From the NCBI RefSeq assembly GCF_900106095.1, contig NZ_FNUD01000002.1, positions 3,989,501-4,053,500 of the forward strand: DNA of 64,000 nt, in the 5' to 3' direction. This DNA is from Pseudomonas deceptionensis. GTDB lineage: Bacteria > Pseudomonadota > Gammaproteobacteria > Pseudomonadales > Pseudomonadaceae. Positions 1-8,457 of the stretch are shown piece after piece. A model generated the notes under the pieces. The model was not told the DNA's origin. It did not search any database and was given only the letters and a program-made list of their open reading frames with translations. The translations under genes and the position numbers were made by a program. Numbering within the stretch: the stretch's first letter is position 1; each line of letters starts with the position of its first letter.

Positions 1-1
1 G

Positions 2-442
2 TGGGTACTGAGCCAGGGCAACGTGGTGGCGAGCATCATCGCCATCTCCATCGCACTGGGCATCGGCACCTGGGGCATGTTCGGCACTCAGGCGGCGCTG
101 ATGCCTGAACTGTTCGGCTCCCGTCATCGCTACATGGGTGTCTCCATCGCCCGGGAAGCCTCGGCCGTCATCGCCGGCGGCATTGCCCCGCTGATCGGGG
201 CCGGGCTGATCGCCCTGGTCGTGGCCAGCAACGACGGCGACCCTAACGCCGGTATCGGCGCATGGGTACCCATTGCCTGCTACCTGTCGCTGCTGACGCT
301 GATCACCCTGTACACCACGTTCAAAACGCCAGAAACCCTTAACCGCGACCTGGATGAACCCCGTGATGCCTGGGAAATGATGCCAGCTCACAGCGTTGGA
401 AGCGTGACACCGCAACCAGTGGTTCAACCTGCGACAAGGTAA
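2..442 (+). CDS. MHS-family MFS metabolite:H+ symporter, C-terminal part
   Basis: Only the last 146 codons are inside the window; the reading frame is open to base 2, so the start lies upstream. The fragment shows the last membrane helices, the loop PELFGSRHRYMGVS and the closing PETLNRDLDEP segment. These are usual for the ShiA/ProP-like metabolite:H+ symporter branch of the major facilitator superfamily in the inner membrane. The substrate cannot be read from this fragment. A strong intrinsic terminator follows within 30 bases, so it ends its own transcript and is probably unrelated to the phosphonate genes beyond. Confidence 0.75.
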   Translation, partial: WVLSQGNVVASIIAISIALGIGTWGMFGTQAALMPELFGSRHRYMGVSIAREASAVIAGGIAPLIGAGLIALVVASNDGDPNAGIGAWVPIACYLSLLTLITLYTTFKTPETLNRDLDEPRDAWEMMPAHSVGSVTPQPVVQPATR

Positions 443-470
443 TGCTCAGGGCGCGCAGTTGAATCACACA

Positions 471-500
471 AAAAAGCCTGCAGCGATGCAGGCTTTTTTT
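471..500 (+). terminator. Intrinsic terminator after the MHS symporter
   Basis: A perfect 7-bp stem (GCCTGCA/TGCAGGC) with a GCGA loop is preceded by five A and followed by seven T. It can work in both directions and also lies beyond the 3' end of the convergent LysR gene. Confidence 0.85.
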
Positions 501-569
501 ATGTCGGGCCCCAAGCTCCGAGGGAAACGGAGCAACTGCGCACTGCGACTCTGCACCCGGCAATGCCCC

Positions 570-1445
570 TCATGTGCGACGAGCGCCCTGGGGCAGGACG
601 ACATCAAAGAACGAACTGATCAGGCGGCTGGAGCGACGCTCGGCGAGGCAATAGAGATAGGTTTCGGTGTACAGCGGATCGCCTTCGATGCGGATCGTGC
701 AGATACGGGGGTCGGCGATAAATTCCGCTTCGGATACCACTCCCAGCCCCATGCCACGCAGCACAGCTTCACGCAGCGCTTCTCGACTGCCCACTTCCAT
801 GGCAATGCGCGGGGCTACCTCTGCCGCCAGCAAGGCCTGTTCCAGTACAAGCCTCGTGGTTGACCCGGGTTCGCGTTGCAGCAACCGCTGGCCTTCCAGC
901 TCTTGAAGCCGCACGGAGCCCCGCCCGGCGAAAGGGTGTTCATGGTGAGCAAACAGGATGATGGGGTGACGCGCGTAATGCACGGTACAGAGCCCGGGGT
1001 GCTCATGCCGCCCCGCCAGCACCGCGATATCCGTGACGTAACTTTCGAGATCGGCCAGCACCTGCGCCGAGTTGCCTACCCGGATCGAAACGTCGATGCG
1101 CGGATGACACTTCAGATAGCTGTCCACCATCTCAATCACATGAAACGGGCCAACGGCCCCCAGCTTTAGCTGCCCGCTGTCCAGCTGGCCGGAGTCGCGC
1201 AGCAGGTTGTGTGCATCCAGATCCAGTGCCGCCATCGCCTGGGCAATCGGCAGTAATTGCCGACCGACATCGGATAACTCGATGCGCCGCCCCCGACGAT
1301 GAAACAGTTCAAGGTTGTATTGGCGCTCCAGGCTCTGTACTTGAGTGGTCAGCGTGGGCTGGCTGAGCCCCAGCGCTCTGGCCCCGGCACTAAAACTCCC
1401 GTGGCGCGCCACGGCGAGGAAAGCGCGCATCCTGGCGGTAGACAT
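570..1445 (-). CDS. LysR-family regulator of phosphonate uptake/catabolism
   Basis: A 291-residue LysR-type regulator. The N-terminal winged helix-turn-helix (about residues 3-60, with FSAGARALGLSQPTL) precedes a full effector-binding domain. It is transcribed divergently from phnD across a 109-bp gap, the classic layout for a LysR activator and its target. The sequence resembles the subfamily of LysR proteins associated with aminoethylphosphonate catabolism, and the neighbouring phnDCE genes agree with that. The likely role is to sense a phosphonate or its breakdown product and activate phnDCE and the dehydrogenase gene. The ligand is inferred from context only. Confidence 0.8.
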   Translation of the reverse strand: MSTARMRAFLAVARHGSFSAGARALGLSQPTLTTQVQSLERQYNLELFHRRGRRIELSDVGRQLLPIAQAMAALDLDAHNLLRDSGQLDSGQLKLGAVGPFHVIEMVDSYLKCHPRIDVSIRVGNSAQVLADLESYVTDIAVLAGRHEHPGLCTVHYARHPIILFAHHEHPFAGRGSVRLQELEGQRLLQREPGSTTRLVLEQALLAAEVAPRIAMEVGSREALREAVLRGMGLGVVSEAEFIADPRICTIRIEGDPLYTETYLYCLAERRSSRLISSFFDVVLPQGARRT

Positions 1446-1501
1446 CCATAGACTCCATCAATAGTTGGCTGCTTAAACCCATATTGAATTGATCGCATGA
1501 C

Positions 1502-1513
1502 TGTCACGTGACA
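1502..1513. promoter_or_regulatory. Palindrome TGTCACGTGACA in the LysR-phnD divergent region
   Basis: A perfect 12-bp palindrome lies 41 bp before the phnD start, inside the divergent promoter region. It could be a LysR operator half or another regulator's site. The left half also resembles one Pho-box half (CTGTCAC), but a second half at the right spacing is poor. Confidence 0.35.
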
Positions 1514-1554
1514 TTCCTAGCCTTGGGCAACTTCAAACAGCCTCGTGGAATGCC

Positions 1555-2424
1555 ATGAAAAAGTTCTCCAGCTTCTTGCGTGTTGCCGCTATTGCCTGCC
1601 TATCCATCAGTGTTGCCGGCCAAGCCGCGGCAGCCGACAAACTGAGAATTGGCCTGATTCCCTCAGAAGACTCGCAAGCCATGATCGAGTCCAGCAAACA
1701 GGTGCTCAGCAGCCTCGAAACCAAACTGGGCATGCCTGTCGAGCCTTTCGTTGCTACCGATTACAACGGCATTATCGAAGCGCTGCGCTCAGGCAAGCTG
1801 GATGTGGCCTACCTCGGCCCTTTCTCCTATGTGTTGGCGACCTCGGTGGCCGATGTTGAAGCGTTCGCAGTGGCGGTCACCAAAAACACCGGCCAGAGTG
1901 CCTACCGAAGTTTGATCCTGGCCCGCAAGGACAGCGGCATTCGCGATTTGGCCGACCTCAAGGGGCGCACCTTTGCCTTTGTCGACCCCAGCTCTGCGTC
2001 CGGTCATCTGTTCCCCAAGGCCGGGCTCGAACAGGCAGGTTTTGATCCAGCCACTCTGTTTTCGCGCGTGATCTTCTCCGGTTCCCATGACGCAAGCATC
2101 CTCGCCGTGGCCAACCATAAGGTTGATGCCGCCGCAGTCGCCGACCGCATCCTGGCGAACGCCGTGGCCAGAGGTCTGGTGAAGCCAGATGACATGCAGG
2201 TGGTCTGGAGCTCACGCCCGATTCCCGAGTCGCCCATGGTCTGGCGCAAAAATCTGGACCCGGCACTCAAGCAGAAAGTGGCCGCTGCCCTCGCCTCGAT
2301 CAAGGATGTTCCATGGGGTGACCAGGGGCAGCTGGATGGTTTCCAGCCCACTTCCGATGCTGCGTACGACGTAGTACGCGACACGGCAAAAGTGCTCAAC
2401 CTCGACCTGCGGAGGCTGAAATGA
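1555..2424 (+). CDS. phnD: Phosphonate ABC transporter, periplasmic binding protein
   Basis: A 289-residue exported solute-binding protein. The signal peptide covers about residues 1-26 and ends in AGQAAAA. The mature domain has the PhnD hallmarks: YLGPFSYVLA near residue 85 and the serine-rich ligand loop VDPSSASGHLFP near residue 145, which grips the phosphonate group in the family. It delivers phosphonates such as 2-aminoethylphosphonate to PhnE/PhnC. The stop overlaps the phnC start by 4 bp (ATGA), so the two are translationally coupled. The exact phosphonate is not readable from sequence. Confidence 0.9.
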   Translation: MKKFSSFLRVAAIACLSISVAGQAAAADKLRIGLIPSEDSQAMIESSKQVLSSLETKLGMPVEPFVATDYNGIIEALRSGKLDVAYLGPFSYVLATSVADVEAFAVAVTKNTGQSAYRSLILARKDSGIRDLADLKGRTFAFVDPSSASGHLFPKAGLEQAGFDPATLFSRVIFSGSHDASILAVANHKVDAAAVADRILANAVARGLVKPDDMQVVWSSRPIPESPMVWRKNLDPALKQKVAAALASIKDVPWGDQGQLDGFQPTSDAAYDVVRDTAKVLNLDLRRLK

Positions 2425-3218
2425 TCCGTATCAGCCAGCTGACCAAGCATTACGGGGACAACCCGGTTTTACGCGGCATTGATCTGGAGGTGTCGGCGGG
2501 TGAATTTGTGGTGGTGCTGGGGCAGTCCGGCGCAGGCAAGTCCACGTTGCTGCGCTGCATCAACCGCCTGGTCCAGGCTGATTCCGGAACGCTCAACGTG
2601 GCAGGCATTGATGCACTGACATGCAGCGACACCCGTGCCCTGCGCCGCCAGGCCGCGATGATTTTCCAGCACCATAACGTGGTGCCAAGGCTGAGTGTGC
2701 TCAAGAACGTGCTCACCGGCTGCCTGGGTGCCGCGTCTACATTCACCTCGATCCTGCAACTGTTTAGCCGCGAAGATGTGGCCTTGGCCATGCAATGCCT
2801 GGAGCGCGTAGAGCTGGCGCACAAGGCCCACCAGCGAACCGATGCGCTGTCCGGCGGGCAGATGCAACGGGTGGGCATTGCACGGGCTCTGGCCCAGCGG
2901 CCAAAGGTGATCCTGGCGGACGAACCGGTGGCCAGCCTCGACCCCAAGACTGCACGCCTGGTGTTGCAGTACCTGCGAGATGCCACCCGTGAGCTGGGCA
3001 TCACCGTGCTGTGCAACCTTCATCAGGTCGATTATGCCCGCGAGTTTGGCGACCGGATCGTCGGCCTGGCCCACGGCAGGATGGTGTTTGACGGTGACGC
3101 TTCGAGCATGACCGAAGCCGATTTGCAGCGCATTTATCCCGGCCAGGCCACAGAGCCCGATACAGCCCTTGCGGCAACAGACAACGCAATGATCCCGGCC
3201 ACGCCACTGAGGTTTTAA
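2421..3218 (+). CDS. phnC: Phosphonate ABC transporter, ATP-binding protein
   Basis: A 265-residue ABC ATPase. Walker A is GQSGAGKST (residues 34-42), the signature is LSGGQMQRVGIARAL, and Walker B is VILADEPVASLDP. The insert after the Q-loop (CLGAASTFTSILQLF) is characteristic of PhnC. It energises import of phosphonate through PhnE in the inner membrane. It overlaps phnD by 4 bp and ends 2 bp before phnE. Confidence 0.92.
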   Translation: MIRISQLTKHYGDNPVLRGIDLEVSAGEFVVVLGQSGAGKSTLLRCINRLVQADSGTLNVAGIDALTCSDTRALRRQAAMIFQHHNVVPRLSVLKNVLTGCLGAASTFTSILQLFSREDVALAMQCLERVELAHKAHQRTDALSGGQMQRVGIARALAQRPKVILADEPVASLDPKTARLVLQYLRDATRELGITVLCNLHQVDYAREFGDRIVGLAHGRMVFDGDASSMTEADLQRIYPGQATEPDTALAATDNAMIPATPLRF

Positions 3219-3220
3219 GC

Positions 3221-4039
3221 ATGAAACAGCAACACTATCAGTGGACGGTGGATCTGCCACGCGGCCCGCGCAGCTGGTTGACCACTGGCGCCATTGTGCT
3301 GGCCGTGATCCTGACACTTCAGTGGAGCGCTACGGGCGCGCAATTGAGCGTGGGAGAACTGGCTGCCGGTTTGCCGCAGATTGGTGATTTTCTCGCACGC
3401 ACCGTACCACCGGATCTGAGCATCCTCCCACGGCTACTGGCTCCGGCCGTAGAGACGCTGCAAATCGCTATCTGGGGCACCTTGCTCGGCGTGTTGCTGG
3501 CCGTGCCGCTGTCATTTCTGGCGGCGCGCAACCTGAGCCGCAATCGCCTGGTGTTCCACGCGACCCGCCAGTTCCTTAATTTCACCCGCAGCATCAACGA
3601 ACTGATTCTGGCGTTGATATTTGTATCGGCGGTCGGCCTGGGCCCCTTCCCCGGCGTGCTCGCGCTGGCATTGCATGGCCTGGGCATGCTGGGCAAGTTT
3701 TTCGCCGAGAGCATCGAAGAGATCGACCAGGGCCCGATAGAAGCACTACAGGCCACCGGCGCACGGCCACTGCAGGTCATCGTGTTTGGCGTGTTGCCAC
3801 AAGTCATCACAGCCTGGATTGCGGTGGTCCTGTACCGCTTCGAAGTCAATCTGCGTTCGGCCACCGTACTGGGCATGGTCGGTGCCGGCGGGCTCGGCTT
3901 CGAGCTGGTGAGCAGCCTGAAGTTGTTCAAATACCAGGAAACCGCCACCTGCATCATTGTCATCACCTTGATGGTGATCGCCGCCGATGCGGTGTCCGGC
4001 AAGTTGCGCAACGCCATCCAGCGCGGATCCAGCCACTAA
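3221..4039 (+). CDS. phnE: Phosphonate ABC transporter, permease
   Basis: A 272-residue inner-membrane permease with about six helices and a long periplasmic loop between the first two. The cytoplasmic EAA-type coupling loop (IEALQATGARPLQVIVFGVLPQ) contacts PhnC. A GAGG ribosome site lies inside the end of phnC, and only 2 bp separate the genes. It is the sole permease here, so the functional importer is probably a PhnE homodimer with a PhnC dimer. Confidence 0.92.
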   Translation: MKQQHYQWTVDLPRGPRSWLTTGAIVLAVILTLQWSATGAQLSVGELAAGLPQIGDFLARTVPPDLSILPRLLAPAVETLQIAIWGTLLGVLLAVPLSFLAARNLSRNRLVFHATRQFLNFTRSINELILALIFVSAVGLGPFPGVLALALHGLGMLGKFFAESIEEIDQGPIEALQATGARPLQVIVFGVLPQVITAWIAVVLYRFEVNLRSATVLGMVGAGGLGFELVSSLKLFKYQETATCIIVITLMVIAADAVSGKLRNAIQRGSSH

Positions 4040-4073
4040 ACGTTCTTCCTGCGACAAGCACCAAGGAGCCGCC

Positions 4074-5171
4074 ATGAGCGCACGATTCTACAACCCGGTT
4101 GATACCCGTTTTGGCTGGAACAGCCTGGTCGAACTGGCCTCGATCACCGAACACCAGAAGGTCGCCCTGGTCACCTTTCCCGAAGCCCGCGGGCTGGGCC
4201 TGATCGACCGGATTCAAGACCTGCTGGGGGACCGTCTGGTCTATATCATCGAAGATGTCCAACCCAATCCTGACGTCGCTCAGTTACGCACTGCGTACGA
4301 GCATTTCTGGCAGAACGCCCACGATTGCCACACCGTTATTGCAGTGGGCGGTGGCAGCGCCATCGACACGGCCAAAGTGCTGATCGTGGGCACAGAGTCG
4401 GGGCGTTTCGATGAGTTGCTGGCCTTGCTGGCCACGGGGAAACCCTTTGTTCCTGCGCGCTGCAAGCAGCTGATCGCGGCGCCGACCACAGCGGGCACCG
4501 GCAGCGAAGTCACGCCCTGGGCGACGATCTGGGACTCGGCCAGCCAACAGAAATACTCCCTGCACCTTGAATGCACCTGGCCCAAAGTGGCCATTATCGA
4601 TCCGCAGTTAATGCTCACGGTTCCCGCTGCGGTCACTGTATCAACGGGGCTGGATGCCCTGTCGCATGCACTGGAATCCATCTGGAACATCAACGCCAAC
4701 CCGATTTCGGACACCCTCGCCCTCTCGGCCATCGAGGACATCCTGGAGTGCCTGCCGCGCCTGCATCGCGACTTGTCCAACAAGGAATTGCGCTCGCGCA
4801 TGGCATTGGCCGCACTCAAGGCAGGGCTGGCGTTCTCCAACACCAAAACCGCCCTGGCCCATTCCATCTCCTACGAAATGACCCTGCGCTACGGCCTGGC
4901 GCATGGTATCGCCTGCTCGTTCAGCCTGCCGCTGGTGCTGGGTCTGGCCTGGGGCCGCGACCAGGCACGGGACCGCACCCTGCAGCGCATCTTCGGTAAT
5001 GACCTGCACAAGGCCCAGGATCAGTTGCGCGAGTTTCTGCATCGCCTGGAAGTGAAAACCGAGTTCACCGACTACGGCATAACCGCGCTGCAAGCCCGGG
5101 AGATGATTGACTGCGCGATGCAGGGTGCAAGAGGCAAAAACTTTATCGGCTCACAAGCGCTATGTGCCTAG
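4074..5171 (+). CDS. Phosphonate-associated iron-type alcohol dehydrogenase
   Basis: A 365-residue group III (iron-type) alcohol dehydrogenase. The start at 4074 has an AGGAG site 5 bp upstream; the frame is open further upstream but that part overlaps phnE. GGGSAIDTAK (92-101) binds NAD(P), TTAGTGSEVTPWA (138-150) is the family signature, and GLDALSHALES supplies metal ligands D194 and H198. It resembles the phosphonate-metabolism Fe-ADH subfamily. Related enzymes interconvert phosphonoacetaldehyde and 2-hydroxyethylphosphonate, so it may oxidise an imported hydroxyphosphonate; that is inference. No C-P bond-cleaving enzyme is encoded nearby. The last codon and stop lie on the edge of the 272-bp repeat element. 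Confidence 0.8.
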   Translation: MSARFYNPVDTRFGWNSLVELASITEHQKVALVTFPEARGLGLIDRIQDLLGDRLVYIIEDVQPNPDVAQLRTAYEHFWQNAHDCHTVIAVGGGSAIDTAKVLIVGTESGRFDELLALLATGKPFVPARCKQLIAAPTTAGTGSEVTPWATIWDSASQQKYSLHLECTWPKVAIIDPQLMLTVPAAVTVSTGLDALSHALESIWNINANPISDTLALSAIEDILECLPRLHRDLSNKELRSRMALAALKAGLAFSNTKTALAHSISYEMTLRYGLAHGIACSFSLPLVLGLAWGRDQARDRTLQRIFGNDLHKAQDQLREFLHRLEVKTEFTDYGITALQAREMIDCAMQGARGKNFIGSQALCA

Positions 5172-5439
5172 GGGGTGTTCTCAATCAGTTTGCGCGCCGC
5201 GCCGGGTCTGCTGTTGTGCAGGGCAAGACGCGAGAAGCGTAGTTTGGTCACTCCAAATAAGCTTCGAGCAACGCAGCCCTGCGCAACAGCAGGCCCGGCC
5301 CTTCGGGTTGTGCCTTAAAGCGGGCCATGCTGCGTTCCAGGCCTTGGCAAGGGAACAACCATTACCTGCGGCCTGCGCCTTGCCTGGCCCGCTTTAAGGC
5401 GACAACGCGGCGCGCAAACTGATTGAGAACGCCCCCTAG
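5168..5439. mobile_element. 272-bp MITE-like element with 34-bp terminal inverted repeats
   Basis: Bases 5168-5201 and 5406-5439 are inverted copies of each other with one mismatch in 34; both ends begin with CTAGGGGG. Inside are further nested inverted repeats: GCCGGGTCTGCTGTTG against CAACAGCAGGCCCGGC, and CCTTAAAGCGGGCCA against TGGCCCGCTTTAAGG. No credible coding frame or transposase is present. It could be a non-autonomous element mobilised in trans, or a large intergenic repeat acting as a 3' barrier. The left end supplies the stop codon of the upstream dehydrogenase. Confidence 0.65.
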
Positions 5440-5487
5440 CCGGCCTTATTGCGCGGGCGCTCTCTGAGCCCGCGCAACACCTTGCGC

Positions 5488-5522
5488 AAAAAAAGGGGTG
5501 TCAGCCCTCGATAAACACCTTC
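5488..5522 (-). terminator. Intrinsic terminator overlapping the pvsE stop codon
   Basis: On the minus strand AAGGTGT pairs with ACACCCCTT (a two-base bulge) around a loop, followed by seven T at 5488-5494. The hairpin includes the last codons and stop of the decarboxylase gene. A second GC-rich hairpin (5449-5477, TTGCGCGGGC/GCCCGCGCAA) lies just beyond without a T run. Confidence 0.5.
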
Positions 5523-6685
5523 AGCGGCGGTTCGTGCATCAGGAAGTTCTGGTGCGAGATGTTCCAGGCATAGGCCCCCGCCAGGGTAAATACCAGCAGA
5601 TCACCAATGGCCAATTGCGCCACCGGTTGTTGCCTGGCCAGCACATCCTTTGGCGTACACAACTGCCCCACCAGCGTAACCGGCTGATCGCGGATCTGTG
5701 CTGGCTGGTTGCCCCGCAGTACCGTGAACGGATGGTCGTGCCCCTGAGCCGCGGGCGTGCGGAAGTGATGGGTACCGCCGCGGCCGATGGCGAAAAACTC
5801 GCCATGACTGCTTTTTATATCCAGCACCTGCATGACGTAGTAGCCACAGGCAGCGCTGATAAAGCGACCGATCTCAAACCGTATGCGGGTCGCGCCCATG
5901 TCGTATTCAGCGATCAACCCCTTGAGCCCCCCGCAAAACCTTGGCCAGTCGAACGACTGCGCCGCGTCCTGATAGTTGATGCCCATCCCTCCCCCGACAT
6001 TGAGCAGCGCCAGCTGCAGGTCGTGGTCGGCGCACAGCTGGCGGAAGGTCAGGAAGTAGCTGCGGATCAATTCAAGGTGCGCATCGACATCCAGCTGGTG
6101 CGACAGCATATGAAAGTGCAGCCCCTTGAGCTCCAGCGACGGCTCTTCGCGCAGCAATTGCAGCGCGCTGGCCAGCCCCTCTTCATCCAGGCCGAATGGC
6201 GTGGGCTTGCCGCCCATGACCAGGCGGCTCTGCGGGGCCTGGGCCAGCTTCAGGTTAAGCCGCAGCATGACCGGAGCCCGCACGCCGCGTTCGCGGGCAA
6301 TGCGCGCCAGGCTACGCAGTTCGGTCACGCTTTCCACATGAAATGCCGATATCCGGTACTGCATGGCGATGTCCAGTTCGCGGTCCAGTTTGCCGGGGCC
6401 ACCAAAGATCAGCGGCTGGTCGGGGCACTGCTCATGCAGCCACGTCAGCTCGCCCCCTGACGCTGCCTCGAAACCGTCCACCCACGGCGCAAGGGTTTTC
6501 AGCACCCGTGCTTCCGGGTTGGCCTTGGCGGCGTAGAACAATTCGCAGTTCTCGGGCAGCACCTGACGCATGGTCCTTACATGCTGCTCAAGGGCGGGCA
6601 AGTCGTAGACGTAGGCACACAAAGGCGCGTCGTGTTCAGCCTTGAGCTGCTCGATGCGTCGGGTGACGCCAGCCGGAAGAGTCAT
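5501..6685 (-). CDS. pvsE: PvsE-like PLP decarboxylase of vibrioferrin-type siderophore
   Basis: A 394-residue fold-III PLP decarboxylase of the diaminopimelate/ornithine decarboxylase group. The lysine in YAAKANPE (about residue 53) forms the PLP Schiff base, GGGMGINY binds the phosphate, and QLCTPKD carries the catalytic cysteine from the partner subunit. In vibrioferrin synthesis PvsE is proposed to decarboxylate a citryl-serine intermediate to the ethanolamine form; SbnH and AcsE play like roles in other NIS pathways. It is the last gene of the operon, with start and pvsD stop overlapping by 4 bp. Symbol assigned by operon order and family. Confidence 0.8.
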   Translation of the reverse strand: MTLPAGVTRRIEQLKAEHDAPLCAYVYDLPALEQHVRTMRQVLPENCELFYAAKANPEARVLKTLAPWVDGFEAASGGELTWLHEQCPDQPLIFGGPGKLDRELDIAMQYRISAFHVESVTELRSLARIARERGVRAPVMLRLNLKLAQAPQSRLVMGGKPTPFGLDEEGLASALQLLREEPSLELKGLHFHMLSHQLDVDAHLELIRSYFLTFRQLCADHDLQLALLNVGGGMGINYQDAAQSFDWPRFCGGLKGLIAEYDMGATRIRFEIGRFISAACGYYVMQVLDIKSSHGEFFAIGRGGTHHFRTPAAQGHDHPFTVLRGNQPAQIRDQPVTLVGQLCTPKDVLARQQPVAQLAIGDLLVFTLAGAYAWNISHQNFLMHEPPLKVFIEG

Positions 6686-8457
6686 GCCTGTTTCCTCTGT
6701 TCAATGATCGCAAGCGGGCTCGGCAGCAAGGTGTAACCGGCCTCCCGGTCGGCGCGCATCATCAGGCGCGTCATAAAGTTTTCCTTGCTGGGGAAGGCCC
6801 CGCCGGCGCACAACTCGCGCAGTGGCTGCGGATACCCAAGGCGCATGGACTGCACGTGCAGCAGGTCGCCGATCCGTCCCCACAGCTGTTGTTCCAGCGC
6901 GCCGCTGCCATTGGCAAGATGGAAAATCGCTTCGCCCAGATTGTTCACCAGCGCGCAGTAACCCACCCGCTGCCAGGCTTTTTGCGCGCTGTAGTAGACC
7001 GAACTTCGGGTGCGTTCATCCAGTTCGCTCAGGCGTTCGGCAGGCCAGATTTCAGGCACCAGCTTGGTGCCTTCCAGATCGCGAATCCAGACCCGGCCGG
7101 GTAGCCCGTCTTCAGCAAAGCCGATCACCGTGTTCTGCAAGTGCGGCTCCAGCGCCACCCCCTGACGGAACAGGCAATACAGCACGCCGCCCAGCATCAG
7201 GGCAGCGTAGGCATCCAGCCAGTTCAGCGTGGCCTGCTCAACGGGCAAGCCGATGTTATCGGCGTAACGCTGTACCTGCTGGCGGCAAACGCTACGGCCT
7301 TGTTGATCCCAGGTGAACAGCGCCATGGCCACTTGTGGCCGATACCGCTCGCGGTCGGCGACAGGCAGGTTTTCCCGGTAAACGATACCGAAGCACTCGG
7401 TGACTTCACGGGCCTCCTCCAGCGTACCCAGGGCGCTGAGGTCCAGACTGGTGGCGCTGGGTTCGGGCATCAGCATGAAGCCCGGTTGCTGCACCGCCAA
7501 CTCGCTCATCACGGGCCGCAGCAGACGGGTCAGGGCCACGGCGCTGTCCAGTTCATACCAGGCATTCTTGCGCACACAATTGGTCAGGCGCACATGCATC
7601 GAGAACTTCATGAAATAGGGCATCTGCGGATGGTAGAGCGTGCGCACCGACGATGTCGGGTACATGGCCTGCCCAAGCGGCCCCAGGTATTCGATCAAAC
7701 CCTGCTCTTGCGCACGTTGCACCAGCGGGTCGGCAAGCACCCGGGCAACTTCCCAGGGGTGGCACGGGTAGGCATCGTCACGCCCTGACAATTGGCGCAG
7801 CGTACTGCGCGGGTCCTCGCCCTGATGACGCATCAACGTCGGCTCGACCTTGAACCAGTGCAACTGAAAGTGAGCCCCCACTTCCGGCGAGCAGGCCAGC
7901 AAATCGGCATGGGAAATGCCCTCGCGGCTTTTCGGCGTCGGATGCAGGGCGTGACCCCACAGCTGATGTTGCTCGGACGCCAGCAGGCTGTCGGCCGCTT
8001 CGTTGGCCGGGCGTGAATGACGCAGGAAAGTGCGGGTGATCTGCAGGCTGTTGGCGACCTGTTGCAGCATCTCGCCAACACGCTCGGCGCCACTCAGCGG
8101 GGTACACAGCAGGCTCGCCAGTTCCTGGGCATCCAGCGGGCGCCAACTCTGGTTGCTGCCTTTGAAGTAAGGCGCGCTGATGTAGTGACAACGGCCCAGA
8201 AGACTGGCGCGGTCAATGCGCACAACCAACCGGCCACCGGGCAGGCGAATGCCGATGCAACGGCCGTTGGCCTGGCGCAGGCTCATTGGCAGGTCCTGCG
8301 CCCGATAATCCAGGTCCGCTTCGTTGCGCGGCAACGCGTATTCGCGCAGATAGCAATTGAGCAGGCACTCGATGGCATGCCGCCGGGCTTCGCCATCGAG
8401 GGCGTGGTCATGCAGGGAGACAGTGTTGGGCGATGCGGTATTCAGGGCAGGCATCAT
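6682..8457 (-). CDS. pvsD: PvsD-like IucA/IucC NIS siderophore synthetase
   Basis: A 591-residue NRPS-independent siderophore synthetase. The frame is open further upstream, but the ATG at 8457 sits in an ATGATG that overlaps the pvsC stop, and homologous sequence begins there. The IucA/IucC core is visible (HPWEVARV, TSSVRTLYHP, KFSMHVRLTNCVRKN, EPHLQNTVIGF), followed by a FhuF-like C-terminal region. Enzymes of this type adenylate a carboxylate of citrate or a derivative and condense it with an amine or alcohol. In vibrioferrin synthesis PvsD is thought to start assembly on citrate; that assignment is by analogy. Confidence 0.85.
   Translation of the reverse strand: MMPALNTASPNTVSLHDHALDGEARRHAIECLLNCYLREYALPRNEADLDYRAQDLPMSLRQANGRCIGIRLPGGRLVVRIDRASLLGRCHYISAPYFKGSNQSWRPLDAQELASLLCTPLSGAERVGEMLQQVANSLQITRTFLRHSRPANEAADSLLASEQHQLWGHALHPTPKSREGISHADLLACSPEVGAHFQLHWFKVEPTLMRHQGEDPRSTLRQLSGRDDAYPCHPWEVARVLADPLVQRAQEQGLIEYLGPLGQAMYPTSSVRTLYHPQMPYFMKFSMHVRLTNCVRKNAWYELDSAVALTRLLRPVMSELAVQQPGFMLMPEPSATSLDLSALGTLEEAREVTECFGIVYRENLPVADRERYRPQVAMALFTWDQQGRSVCRQQVQRYADNIGLPVEQATLNWLDAYAALMLGGVLYCLFRQGVALEPHLQNTVIGFAEDGLPGRVWIRDLEGTKLVPEIWPAERLSELDERTRSSVYYSAQKAWQRVGYCALVNNLGEAIFHLANGSGALEQQLWGRIGDLLHVQSMRLGYPQPLRELCAGGAFPSKENFMTRLMMRADREAGYTLLPSPLAIIEQRKQA

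Noticed and set aside
1501..1518. A full Pho box before phnD
   Set aside because: Only one half (CTGTCAC) is good; the second half at the required spacing does not match.
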